NCBI RefSeq assembly: GCF_029023825.1
Contig: NZ_CP118957.1
Span: 1,883,794 to 1,947,793 of the forward strand
Length of the DNA: 64,000 bases
Direction: 5' to 3'
DNA from: Enterococcus saccharolyticus subsp. saccharolyticus
GTDB taxonomy: Bacteria > Bacillota > Bacilli > Lactobacillales > Enterococcaceae
The translations under genes and the position numbers were made by a program. The number at the start of each line of letters is the position of its first letter. Position 1 is the first letter of the stretch. Below, piece after piece: positions 16,586-25,146 of the stretch. The notes under the pieces were generated by a model, which was not told where the DNA came from, ran no database searches, and saw only the letters and a list, made by a program, of their open reading frames with translations.

Positions 16586-17275
16586 TTATTCACCTAATGC
16601 TAAGTCAACTGCTTGTTGCGCATGAATTTCGGTCGTATCGAAAACTGGCATAGACACATCGGCTTGCTGAATCAACAACCCAATTTCTGTGCAGCCTAAA
16701 ATAACTCCTTCTGCTCCTGCTTTTGCAGCTTTTTCAATGATTGTACAAAATACTTCTTTTGAGTGGGGCAAAATTTTCCCATGACATAGTTCATCAAAAA
16801 TAATTTGATTGATTTGTTCAATATCATCGGTAGGAATCCACACATCAATTCCCTTATCGATAATTCTTTGTTTGTAAAAATCTTGCTCCATAGTATATTT
16901 CGTTCCTAATAACGCTACTTTTTTAATCTCTTGTGCGTTAAGTGCGGCAATGGTCGCATCAGCAATGTGTAAAATTGGAATGGTCACCGTCTTTTCAAGC
17001 TGTGGTACCACTTTGTGCATCGTATTCGTACAAATGACTAGAAAATCTGCGCCCGCTTGCGCCAATTTCAACGCTTCTTTTTCTAAAATCTCGCCACTTT
17101 TTTCCCATTCGTTTGCTAATTGACACTTTTCAATTTCATCAAAATCAACACTAGCCAACAAAATCTTGGCAGAATGTAACCCGCCTAACTGTACATTAAT
17201 CAACTGATTGATACGCGTATAATATGTCACGGTACTTTCCCAACTCATGCCACCAATTAAACCAATTGTCTTCAT
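16586..17275 (-). CDS. aspartate/glutamate racemase family protein
   Basis: 229 residues from the ATG at 17275, which has GGAGG 7 bases upstream; the longer frame to 17344 has no site. The start MKTIGLIGGMSWESTVTYY is typical of the RacX/YgeA type. The two catalytic cysteines are in VICTNTMHKV and GVILGCTEIGLL. It probably interconverts D- and L-forms of an amino acid, with Asp as the family prototype. It may supply D-amino acids for the wall or be a broad-specificity enzyme. Confidence 0.88.
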   Translation of the reverse strand: MKTIGLIGGMSWESTVTYYTRINQLINVQLGGLHSAKILLASVDFDEIEKCQLANEWEKSGEILEKEALKLAQAGADFLVICTNTMHKVVPQLEKTVTIPILHIADATIAALNAQEIKKVALLGTKYTMEQDFYKQRIIDKGIDVWIPTDDIEQINQIIFDELCHGKILPHSKEVFCTIIEKAAKAGAEGVILGCTEIGLLIQQADVSMPVFDTTEIHAQQAVDLALGE

Positions 17276-17368
17276 TTGCCTACCTCCATTAATTTCTGCT
17301 AGTGCACCATATTTACTAGCAACTGCAAAAAAAGAGTTTAGCAATCGATGCGCAAACTCTTTTTGCTA

Positions 17369-17824
17369 TTATGAAAATCTTGGTGCTGCCACTTCTTTGG
17401 CTTGAATTTTCGTCTGCCATGAACTGGCTGTTTCAGCTAAAACGGTATTTAGTTCTTCAATGTTTTTACGTCCTTGCGTTTGTAACCATTGACGTGCCGC
17501 TACTTCTCCTTCTGTCACAAAAGGCTCTACACCATTTGCCCAAGTTGCACGTCCACACAACACGCCATTAAATGTTGAACCGGCTTCTTTCGCAAAGCGC
17601 AATGTCTCTTGAAATAACTCCGCACTAACTCCAGCACTTAGGAAAATAAATGGTAACTCTGTCGCTTCGCTTTGCTCTTTGAAATAGTTTAATGCTTCTG
17701 CACGAGAATAAACCACTTCTTCGCCATATCCTTCTACATAATTCATATTCACGGGAACTTCCATTTTTAAGACATCCACATTGTAACAGCGTATCTTTGG
17801 AAATACATTACAAAAAATATTCAT
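17369..17824 (-). pseudogene. tagatose 1,6-bisphosphate aldolase (LacD-type) C-terminal fragment
   Basis: The frame encodes about 140 genuine residues: [53 protein letters not shown], and a complete C-terminus. These match the second half of LacD-type class I aldolases (about 325 residues). The first half, including the start, is gone. The break at about 17825 abuts, head to head, an rpiR-type fragment on the other strand. It cannot work as an aldolase. Confidence 0.82.
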
Positions 17825-17830
17825 GACATA

Positions 17831-18520
17831 CCTAATCTCTCAATAATCAAATTAAGCGAGCTTGCAAATGTATCCACTTCCACTATTGTTCGTACAATGA
17901 AGAAAAAAGGCTATGAAGGATTTACAGCATTTAAGCATCATTTAAAAGATGAACAGCAGACAACAATTAATTTTGCTAATGTAGAAAAAATTGATGGTGA
18001 GATCAAACGCTCGATTTTGAAGAATGAACAAGAAATGATTCGGACGTTAAATATGATTCATACGGGTGTCATTGAAGATGCCATTCAAAAAATCAAAAGT
18101 TCTGAGCGAATTCTGATTTTTGCTAGAGGATTTTCGGAATTGATTGCTGAAGAAATGAAAATAAAGTTCCAGTTGACGGATAAATACTGTGAATTACATA
18201 CCGATCCCAATATTATTAAAACAATGAGCAAGCATTTAAAGAAAACCGATAGTGTCATTTTTGTCTCATTGAATGGTGAAACAGAGGAGTTAGTTGATGC
18301 TGCCAAAAATTGCTACCAAAAAGAAATCGGGACAATCGCTATTACGACCAATAAAGACAGTCCACTATCTCATTTGTGTGAGTTGGTGTTAGTTGGTTTT
18401 AAGTCGGAAATTTCCTTTTTTCCCGATTATGAAGTACGTTCTCGGTTACCACTTTCCGTTATCGCTAGAATTTTACTCGATTCATATGTTATTCGTATGA
18501 AACAAGGAGAAAATAGATAA
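17831..18520 (+). pseudogene. RpiR-type regulator (HTH plus SIS), N-terminally truncated
   Basis: The open frame runs from 17831 with the end of an RpiR helix-turn-helix ([20 protein letters not shown]), then the SIS sugar-phosphate domain (ILIFARGFSELIAEEMK, VIFVSLNGETEELVDAAK). The first 25-30 residues and the start codon of the family are missing. An internal ATG at 17897 would give a 207-residue protein without a complete DNA-binding domain and has no good ribosome site. The truncation point meets the lacD-type fragment, consistent with loss of a divergent promoter region. Confidence 0.8.
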
Positions 18521-18560
18521 AAAGAGCTTAGGAAAGTCATTTTCCTAAGCTCTTTATTTT
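18521..18560. terminator. bidirectional terminator between the rpiR-type and GH4 fragments
   Basis: AAAGAGCTTAGGAAA (18521-18535) pairs perfectly with TTTCCTAAGCTCTTT (18541-18555); flanked by A and T runs. Confidence 0.85.
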
Positions 18561-18566
18561 TATTCT

Positions 18567-18884
18567 TTACTTATATTCAGGAAGATAATCGCCATGTGCG
18601 TCAATTAACTCATCCACTAAATTCTTAATTTCTGCTAAGGACAATTCTGAAGATAGATGTGGATCAAGGTACGCTGCTTGGTAGATTTTTGATTTATCCA
18701 ATGTCAACGCCGCTTCCACTGTTAATTCTTGGACATTGATATTTGTCCGATTCAATGCAGCTAATTGTGTGGGTAAATCGCCGACATACGTGGGTTGTAC
18801 CCCGTTTTTATCCACCAAACAAGGAACCTCGACACACGCGTCAGTTGGTAAATTCGTAATGAGTCCTTTGTTCAACACGTTGCC
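18567..18884 (-). pseudogene. GH4 glycosidase (alpha-galactosidase MelA-like) C-terminal fragment
   Basis: About 105 residues from GNVLNKGLITNLPTDACVE through EVPCLVDKNGVQPTYVG, LAALNRTNINVQEL and IYQAAYLDPHLSSELSL to the natural end DYLPEYK. This matches the C-terminal quarter of GH4 enzymes such as MelA, which is normally about 430 residues with an NAD-binding N-terminus. All upstream sequence is lost: at about 18885 it switches to an SDR fragment on the opposite strand. Dead gene. Confidence 0.82.
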
Positions 18885-18885
18885 A

Positions 18886-19134
18886 GCAATCACAGTCGGT
18901 GCATCTGCCGCAATGGCAAACGGTGGGGTTGCTGCATTCGTTAAATCTGCAGCGATTGATTTAACCAACGGCAAACGCATCAATTGCGTCAGTCCTACAA
19001 TCGTTCAAGAGTCCCTTGATGTCTATGGCGACTCATTTAAAGGATTCAATGCCGTTCCCGTAGCGATTGTCGCAAACGCTTATGTAAAAAGTGTTGAAGG
19101 TAAACAAACTGGTCAAGAATATCAAGTTTATTAA
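18886..19134 (+). pseudogene. short-chain dehydrogenase (SDR) C-terminal fragment
   Basis: About 82 residues. MANGGVAAFVKSAAIDL, then RINCVSPTIVQESL and FNAVPVAIVANAYVKSVEG match the last third of SDR proteins (about 200 residues). The N-terminal NADP-binding half is missing and the sequence runs directly into the opposite-strand GH4 fragment. The open frame to 18736 is only antisense reading of the GH4 fragment. Confidence 0.78.
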
Positions 19135-19178
19135 AAAAAAGCCTTATCTTACTTCATCACAGTAAGATAAGGCTTTTT
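19135..19178. terminator. bidirectional terminator after the SDR fragment and FMN reductase gene
   Basis: AAAGCCTTATCTTACT pairs with AGTAAGATAAGGCTTT around a short loop, with A and T runs on either side. Confidence 0.85.
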
Positions 19179-19196
19179 CACTCTTATTTTAAAAAA

Positions 19197-19751
19197 TTAT
19201 GCTGTTAATTTATTGAAAAAGACTACATAAGCATCGACAATTGTTTGGAAGAATTCAACTGTTGGTTCAACAAACTTTCCATCTTCGCCTACTAGATTTT
19301 GGAACGTACCGATATAGGCTTCTGGTTGTTGCAATACCGGAACATCTAAAAATACTAATGATTGTCGTAAGTGATGATTTGCTCCAAAACCTGCAATGGG
19401 TCCCATTGAACCACTTACCACTAAACCAGGTTTCTGTGTCCAAATACTTGCACCATAAGGGCGAGAACCCACATCTAACGCATTTTTGATAGATGCTGGA
19501 ATTGAACGATTATATTCTGGAGTGAAGAAAAATACACCATCAATTGTTTTTGCAGCTTCACGAAAAGTAGTCCATTCTTCGGGCACTTTTCCTTCGACAT
19601 CTAAATCTTCATTATATAACGGTAGATTCCCAATTTCTAAAAATTCCGCCTCAAAACCATCGGGTAATAATGTTTCAAATGTTTCTGCAATTTTTTTGTT
19701 GTAAGAGTCTTTTCTTAGACTCCCAACGATAAAGCCAATTTTCTTTGTCAT
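19197..19751 (-). CDS. NADPH-dependent FMN reductase family protein
   Basis: 184 residues. The flavodoxin-like start KIGFIVGSLRKDSYNKKIAE is the family FMN-phosphate loop, followed by LPLYNEDLD and DGVFFFTPEYNRSIPASIKNA, and KPGLVVSGSMGPIAGFGA. This is the azoreductase/chromate-reductase type; it likely reduces quinones or azo compounds to limit electrophile stress. It is divergent from a TetR gene across 151 bases that hold two palindromes, so it is probably that repressor's target. Confidence 0.92.
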   Translation of the reverse strand: MTKKIGFIVGSLRKDSYNKKIAETFETLLPDGFEAEFLEIGNLPLYNEDLDVEGKVPEEWTTFREAAKTIDGVFFFTPEYNRSIPASIKNALDVGSRPYGASIWTQKPGLVVSGSMGPIAGFGANHHLRQSLVFLDVPVLQQPEAYIGTFQNLVGEDGKFVEPTVEFFQTIVDAYVVFFNKLTA

Positions 19752-19781
19752 CTTCTATTCCTCCTTACTAAATGGTGTTGC

Positions 19782-19803
19782 ATATACGACACCTATCGTA
19801 TAT
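19782..19803. promoter_or_regulatory. palindrome, candidate TetR operator 1
   Basis: ATATACGA-CACCTA-TCGTATAT: perfect 8-base arms with a 6-base centre, just upstream of the FMN reductase start on the divergent promoter region. Confidence 0.55.
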
Positions 19804-19852
19804 ACTCATTGTACTTCAAATAACCAAATACGCAACAAACAAAACAATCGGA

Positions 19853-19870
19853 TTGTTGGAAATCCAACAA
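19853..19870. promoter_or_regulatory. palindrome, candidate TetR operator 2
   Basis: TTGTTGGA-AA-TCCAACAA: perfect 8-base arms with a 2-base centre, 18 bases before the TetR ribosome site. A second nested dyad (AACAATC-G-GATTGTT) overlaps it on the left. Confidence 0.6.
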
Positions 19871-19902
19871 ATATCCATTATTGTCGCCAAGGAGTGAATA
19901 TT

Positions 19903-20478
19903 ATGCCTCATCAAGATGAGATTGATATCCGAACAAAACGAACAAGAAAATTAATTATTACTGCCTTCATGGAATTACTTCATGAAAAAACATTTGACTC
20001 CATTCGAATTGCTGATATTACCAATAAAGCAACGATCAATCGTGCGACCTTTTATAACTACTTTACGGATAAATACCAACTACTAGACACCATCACCGAA
20101 GAAACCTTGTTGTCGCATTTCCATAAAAATTTAACAGACGATGACGTTTTTTCACCTGATTTTGTCAAAAAAATTTATTTAACCTTAACCGATTTCCATA
20201 TGAATATGTCTTACATTTGTCATAAAAATCATTTCGATGAATTATCATTATACACAAGCCCCATTTTACGAACGGAGATTACTAATACTTTATTAAAAGC
20301 CATTCAATTAAAATATCCTCAGGAAGACTCTGCCCGTTTATCATCGCTTGCTGCTATTATCAGTTGGTATATTATTGGCCTATCTTACGAATGGAAACAT
20401 TCGAAACAACCTTCTGCAGAAGAATTTTTCAACCAATTTCGTGAAGATTACGAGAGATTGATTCTTAATTTTGGTTGA
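19903..20478 (+). CDS. TetR/AcrR family transcriptional regulator
   Basis: 191 residues from the ATG at 19903, which has AAGGAG 8 bases upstream; the GTG at 19894 is part of that site. The N-terminal domain has RTRKLIITAFMELLHEKTFD and the helix-turn-helix IADITNKATINRATFYNYF. The C-terminal half (TetR_C_7-like) ends with YEWKHSKQPSAEEFFNQF. It likely represses itself and the divergent FMN reductase gene. Ligand unknown. Confidence 0.92.
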   Translation: MPHQDEIDIRTKRTRKLIITAFMELLHEKTFDSIRIADITNKATINRATFYNYFTDKYQLLDTITEETLLSHFHKNLTDDDVFSPDFVKKIYLTLTDFHMNMSYICHKNHFDELSLYTSPILRTEITNTLLKAIQLKYPQEDSARLSSLAAIISWYIIGLSYEWKHSKQPSAEEFFNQFREDYERLILNFG

Positions 20479-20557
20479 TAAAAAAGAAAGTAATTTCAAT
20501 TAAGAAAAAAGTTACCTTTAACATTTGTATTACAATCCCATAGAATTTCAATTTAAG

Positions 20558-20596
20558 GAAGCACCAATCATACTGTTTGGATAGGTGCTTCTTTTT
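20558..20596 (+). terminator. terminator of the TetR gene
   Basis: GAAGCACC (20558-20565) pairs with GGTGCTTC (20584-20591) followed by five T. The remaining bases from 20597 to the IS remnant are AT-rich with no recognisable feature. Confidence 0.8.
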
Positions 20597-20841
20597 ATTA
20601 TTCGCTAGACTCAAGCTCTGAATTATCTACACAGTTTATTTCTGCTATAAAATGTTGAACTACTAATTTATTTTTTCGAATTTACTCCCTTCGATCAGTT
20701 GAATCTCTATCGAAATTCTGTATGGTATAATTAATTAAGATGAAATATTCTTGCTGAAAATCTTTCAAACCTTATAATTTAAAAATATACAACTATTTCG
20801 ATAGCGTAAAATATTTTGTGTAAATAGAAATTTTAGGTAGA

Positions 20842-21536
20842 TAAAAAGAAAGTCCATTCTGTAAAATTAAAGTTACCACAACCGAAATTTTATAGAGGAC
20901 TTTCTCATGACTAATTTTACTACAGAAATTATGGAAACACTAATCAATAAAGGTGATTTGGATGACTTATTCCGTATCCAATTATTTCAAAAAGGAATCA
21001 CTATGTCTGAAATCTCTGAGTTGATTGAAAAAATGTATGGTCATTACTATACGCCACAAACCATTTCCAATATCACTCAAATAGTATCTGAAGATGTTGT
21101 TGCTTTTAAAGAAAGATCCTTAGAATCCCAATACTCAATCATTTTTATGGATGCTACTCACATTCCTTTAAAAAGACAAACTGTCTCAAAAGAAGCTGTA
21201 TATATTGTCATAGGTATCCGACTAGATGGGACCAAAGAGGTTCTTGGGTTTAGTATTGCTCCAACTGAGTCTTCGTATGTTTGGAAAGAAATACTTCAAG
21301 ACCTAAAAGACCGTGGTTTAGATGAGGTTTTATTAGTCGTAACTGATGGTTTAAGCGGCATTAACGATAGTATCCATAGTATTTATCCAAATGCTCAATT
21401 TCAACAATGTTGTGTCCATATCTCTAGAAATATTGCTCATAAGGTTCGTGTTAGTGACCGACAAGAAGTCTGTAATGATTTTAAATTGGTTTATCAAGCA
21501 GCTTCAAAAGAAGAAGCTATGAATCAAATCTCGTCA
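20842..21536 (+). mobile_element. IS256-family element remnant
   Basis: A probable left end lies about 65 bases before the transposase start, where AGAAAGTCC and AAAGTTACC resemble IS256-type termini (recalled pattern, not aligned). The transposase frame follows. The right part of the element is missing: at about 21536 the sequence switches to DNA next to the C-terminus of the convergent substrate-binding-protein gene. No right inverted repeat or target duplication could be found. Confidence 0.65.
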
Positions 21537-21629
21537 ACGTCACATAAAATCCCTTCTCCTATTTCAATGATGGTTATGATTTCCAATAACAATACTAGTT
21601 TCTTTTTTATTCTTCGATTGATTTGTTGA
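20907..21629 (+). pseudogene. IS256-family transposase, internally deleted and C-terminally truncated
   Basis: The N-terminus TTEIMETLINKGDLDDLFR is intact for this family, but jumps directly to IQLFQKGITMSEISELIEKM, which normally lies about 90 residues later: an in-frame deletion. The catalytic Asp residues are visible in IFMDATHIPLK and VVTDGLSGI, then the CCVHISRN block. The third acidic residue and all of the C-terminus are missing; after about residue 210 the reading is foreign (antisense to the neighbouring gene). It cannot transpose itself. Confidence 0.85.
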
Positions 21630-22682
21630 TTTTTTTTCTTCAACATAGGCAGTCTTATCATTAGTAACTTTGTCTAATTCTAAATCTAGAAATGAGTTTT
21701 CCTGTAATTTCTTAATATCAACGCCTTCTTCAATAATTCCTAAATCTTTCAGATCTTCTCCCACCTGAACAAAAGCTGCCTTTGCACCTTCAACTGACGG
21801 TATAAAGTTGTACGATTCTAATGACCGTAAATTCGTTACTTTGTCGCCATCAATATATTTCTGATCCAATTGAATTTGGACAGTTTCATCCTTATTATCA
21901 TCAATCCAAGCAGATGCTTTTTGAATAGCCTGCGTGAATTTTTTTGCTACTTCGGGATGCTTGTTTGCTACTTCATTACTTACATACGCTACACAGCAGT
22001 ACTCTTCATCATATGGAACTGTAGTGGCATTACTAGCTAAAGTCTCAAATCCATATTCATCTTTAATAATTTCTGTTGAAGGATCTCCTAATGCAATGGC
22101 ATCAACCGTTCCATTCTCTAAAACTAAAGCTAAATCAGAAGAATTATATGCTACAAATTCTACTTCGGATTTTTCAGTACTGACATTAATGCCATTATCG
22201 CCTAAATAACGTTTCGCAAATGTTGCCGGGCTTCCTGCCACGCTTGATACACCGATTTTCTTTCCTTTTAAATCTTCTGCATTTTTAATATTACTATCTG
22301 ATTTTACAAGAACTTGCAAGCAACCTGTATGTAGCCCTGTAGTTACTTTAATCTCCGCACCATTTGCCAATGGTTGAATAATACTGCCAATCAAACTATT
22401 ACTGGCATCGATTTGTCCAGTACTGATAGCTGTAAAGTTATTGGTGTCTTCCCCTACTTTTACCAGTTCATATTTCAAACCTTCTTCATCAAAAAATCCT
22501 TGTTCGATTGCAATTTGTTGTGGTGCACTGCATAGATCCGAACTTTCAGCTATTTTTAATACATAATCATCTTCTTTCGCCTTATCCTGAGATACTGTAT
22601 CTGCGCCACAAGCTGCTAAGTAAGTCGTTAATCCAATTAATCCAATATAAGAAAATATTTTTCTATAATTATTTTTTTTCAT
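21564..22682 (-). CDS. NitT/TauT/SsuA-type ABC transporter substrate-binding lipoprotein
   Basis: 372 residues from the ATG at 22682; the longer frame starts inside the ATPase gene's spacer without a site. The signal peptide ends LAAC, a lipobox. The SBP fold shows APQQIAIEQGFFDEEGL, LKGKKIGVSSVAGSPATFAK and VDAIALGDPSTEI, typical of sulfonate/taurine/pyrimidine-precursor binders. The last 20-30 residues (from KKSTNQSKNKK, ending in a His/Asn tail) lie at the junction with the IS256 remnant and may be altered. Third gene of a permease-ATPase-SBP operon behind a T-box, suggesting a sulfur or amino-acid-related ligand. Confidence 0.85.
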   Translation of the reverse strand: MKKNNYRKIFSYIGLIGLTTYLAACGADTVSQDKAKEDDYVLKIAESSDLCSAPQQIAIEQGFFDEEGLKYELVKVGEDTNNFTAISTGQIDASNSLIGSIIQPLANGAEIKVTTGLHTGCLQVLVKSDSNIKNAEDLKGKKIGVSSVAGSPATFAKRYLGDNGINVSTEKSEVEFVAYNSSDLALVLENGTVDAIALGDPSTEIIKDEYGFETLASNATTVPYDEEYCCVAYVSNEVANKHPEVAKKFTQAIQKASAWIDDNKDETVQIQLDQKYIDGDKVTNLRSLESYNFIPSVEGAKAAFVQVGEDLKDLGIIEEGVDIKKLQENSFLDLELDKVTNDKTAYVEEKKSTNQSKNKKETSIVIGNHNHH

Positions 22683-22704
22683 TAAAATCCCTGCTTTCTT
22701 GTTA

Positions 22705-23487
22705 TTATTCGTGTACAAAATTTAAAATCTGCAATACTTGTTTTTTAACTTCCAAAAATTCTTCACTATTGCGATCTCGTTTTTCTCCTAAAAGTAAATC
22801 GACATCTATAATCTCTTTTAATTGAGCTGGCCTTGGTGTCATTGCAAAAATTCGACTGCTTAAATACACTGCTTCATCAACATCATGCGTCACCATGATT
22901 GTTGTCGTTTTACGATTCTTCCAAATATTCAATAACTCATCTTGCATGTTCACACGTGTAAAAGCATCCAAAGCGCCGAATGGTTCATCCAGTAATAACA
23001 CTTTCGGATGATTCACTAATGCACGAGCTAAAGCTGCTCTTTGAGCCATCCCACCTGATAAATGATGCGGATAGGCTGTTTCAAAACCGTTTAAACCAAC
23101 TAACTCAATAAATTGAGTAATATTTTCTTTATATCGTTTTTGTTTTCCACTGATTTTCAAACCAAAACCAACATTCTCTTCAATCGTCAACCAAGGAAAG
23201 AGTGTTGGATCTTGAAAAACTAAACCACGATCACTTCCAGGACCTTCAATTATGCGCTTGTCTAAAAAAATCTCTCCTTCATCTGGTTCTGTTAAACCAG
23301 CAACCAATCTTAAAAAAGTCGATTTTCCGCATCCCGAAGGACCAATCAACGTGATGAACTCACCTGGTTCGATTTCAGCGTTGATTTTTTCCAAAGCAAT
23401 CACTGTTGGCTCGCCAGGATGGGTAGGTGGAAAGGTTTTACGAACATCTTCTAACTTAATATTTCCTGTATTGATTTTTTCTACCAT
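22705..23487 (-). CDS. NitT/TauT/SsuB-type ABC transporter ATP-binding protein
   Basis: 260 residues from the ATG at 23487, which overlaps the permease stop (ATGGTAG) and has GAAAGGA upstream. Walker A is GPSGCGKST, the Q-loop region LVFQDPTLFPW, signature LSGGMAQRAALARAL, Walker B VLLLDEPFGALD and switch MVTHDVDEA. The LFPW and GMAQR details are typical of SsuB/TauB ATPases. It powers import with the adjacent permease and lipoprotein. Confidence 0.93.
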   Translation of the reverse strand: MVEKINTGNIKLEDVRKTFPPTHPGEPTVIALEKINAEIEPGEFITLIGPSGCGKSTFLRLVAGLTEPDEGEIFLDKRIIEGPGSDRGLVFQDPTLFPWLTIEENVGFGLKISGKQKRYKENITQFIELVGLNGFETAYPHHLSGGMAQRAALARALVNHPKVLLLDEPFGALDAFTRVNMQDELLNIWKNRKTTTIMVTHDVDEAVYLSSRIFAMTPRPAQLKEIIDVDLLLGEKRDRNSEEFLEVKKQVLQILNFVHE

Positions 23488-24521
23488 CTGATGAATCCTT
23501 TCTGCCATTTCAAGAAATGGTCGCGTATTTTAAATAGAATTGTAATGATTAAAGAAAACCATATAGCAATTGTGATTAACCCAGCATAAACATTGGCATA
23601 ACCCATAATTTCACGTTGCCAATTTATATACCAGCCAATTCCGTATTTTACGCCTAACATTTCCGCAGTCATCAATGTTAGAAACGAAGAAACTGTTCCG
23701 TTGAATAGACCCACAAAAATATTAGGCAATGCACCTGGAATAGCCACTTTAATTACTTTTTGAAATTCCGTTGCGCCTAATGTACTAGCTACTTCAAAGA
23801 AAGAATTTTTGACATTCGAAATTCCTGAATTTGTCAAAACTGTAACTGGAAACCAAACGGATAATGCAATTAAGAAAACACTTGCCTGATAACTAGTCGC
23901 AAAAGCCGATAATGCAACAGGTACAAAAGCAGTTGATGGAATAGGACCTAATACTTTTACAATTGGATCTAACCAATAATTCCAATTTTTATTCCAACCA
24001 ATCAATATTCCTGTCAATAAACCTGTTGTAATCCCAAATAATAATCCCAAGCCTAACAATGCTGAAGAATGAGCCACGCACTCTAATATAAATTGAAAGT
24101 CTTTCACAAATACATTTAAAATTCGTTCTGGACTAGGAAAGAACAATACTTTCAGTATTGAAAATTTAAGTGTAACCAAATTATAACTAGCCAATACTAA
24201 GAAAGATACACCAGTGAAATATGCTTTGTATAAATAGCGTTGATTTCGTTTGGTAACAAGATAGTACACACTAGCAATAGCTGTAATAACTAAGCAAATA
24301 ATTGTAAAATACGTATAATAAGGTAATTCTTCTTGCGTATATTCCGAACTAGTTGGCACTATGATTTGTAATAAAAAGGCAATAATTGCACTAAAAAACG
24401 GGAAAAATAATCGAATATAGTGTTTTTGTTGGATCGAATTTATTAATTTTTTACCCTTTGTTCTTCCCTCTTTCTTCTTTAACAGAAAAGAAAATGATGT
24501 CGTTTTATAAATTTTTTTCAT
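23481..24521 (-). CDS. NitT/TauT/SsuC-type ABC transporter permease
   Basis: 346 residues. The first about 130 residues are an extra N-terminal membrane region with three to four helices not needed in standard SsuC. The BPD_transp_1 domain follows with LGLGLLFGITTGLLTGIL and the EAA loop SFFEVASTLGATEFQKVIKV, then GALPNIFVGL. First gene of the operon, with a GAGGGAG ribosome site, and the T-box leader directly upstream. Longer than the usual about 260 residues for this family. Confidence 0.9.
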   Translation of the reverse strand: MKKIYKTTSFSFLLKKKEGRTKGKKLINSIQQKHYIRLFFPFFSAIIAFLLQIIVPTSSEYTQEELPYYTYFTIICLVITAIASVYYLVTKRNQRYLYKAYFTGVSFLVLASYNLVTLKFSILKVLFFPSPERILNVFVKDFQFILECVAHSSALLGLGLLFGITTGLLTGILIGWNKNWNYWLDPIVKVLGPIPSTAFVPVALSAFATSYQASVFLIALSVWFPVTVLTNSGISNVKNSFFEVASTLGATEFQKVIKVAIPGALPNIFVGLFNGTVSSFLTLMTAEMLGVKYGIGWYINWQREIMGYANVYAGLITIAIWFSLIITILFKIRDHFLKWQKGFIRW

Positions 24522-24607
24522 AAGCTCCCTCTTTTCTCCTAATATAGTAAATAGTAAAAGTTAAATTATTCCCTCAATTTGGTTTCCTCCTAACTAGTTT
24601 CCACAAA

Positions 24608-24882
24608 TAAAAATCCTCCCCAAAATAATACTTTTGGGAAGGACGATTTACCGTGTTACCACCTTCATTTTAGTTTGGCTCACACCAAAAAACTCCGTCA
24701 GTACTATCTAGAGATTATACTGTGTTGCGATAACGGGCACCTCCGTCGATTGCTTGTAAAAACTTACAATCAATTGCTCCAAGACCATCTTCTATCAATT
24801 CCTTGATATCCTTTCTCATCAACCGGATTCTCTGTAATCAATTCATTTGATTTACTCATCTCTTCTACGCATTTTGTTATTT
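24608..24882 (-). promoter_or_regulatory. T-box leader of the SsuABC-type operon
   Basis: Minus-strand leader with the AGTA motif (GATGAGTA), a CAGAGAATCC distal arm, the block GGTGCCCGTTATCG, the T-box GGTGGTAACACGG (24651-24663) and a terminator (CCTTCCCAAAA pairing with TTTTGGGGAGG, 24612-24643) with a U run. The 3' side of the specifier loop reads AGAAGATGG. Strict spacing to the GAA of the loop-E motif gives GAT (Asp), while a one-base shift gives ATG (Met), which would fit a sulfur-source transporter. The specifier is therefore unresolved. Confidence 0.82.
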
Positions 24883-24887
24883 ACATC

Positions 24888-24916
24888 ACTATATAATCGT
24901 AAAAAATAGAAGTCAA
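24888..24916 (-). promoter_or_regulatory. promoter of the SsuABC-type T-box transcript
   Basis: Minus-strand TTGACT (24911-24916) and TATAGT (24888-24893), 17 bases apart, immediately upstream of the T-box. Confidence 0.7.
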
Positions 24917-25146
24917 TTCACTACGTAATCAATGTTTTCCATACAAAACACTATTTAAACAGTATATTCACCGAAAAACAGTAGGATTTAAGCTTTATAG
25001 ATGATTTAATAAAACTATCACATAACTTCTTCATCTAACGTAAAAAAACATTATTTTTACTATATTTACAGATAACAACTTAAAATTTGAGCTATTTTTT
25101 TAATGTAGCTCAAGAATATTTAAAATTTTTTCTATTATCTAAACTG

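Noticed and set aside
17897-18520. Functional SIS-domain protein starting at the internal ATG
   Set aside because: The reading frame continues upstream with clear helix-turn-helix sequence and there is no ribosome site before 17897, so it is scored as a truncated regulator.
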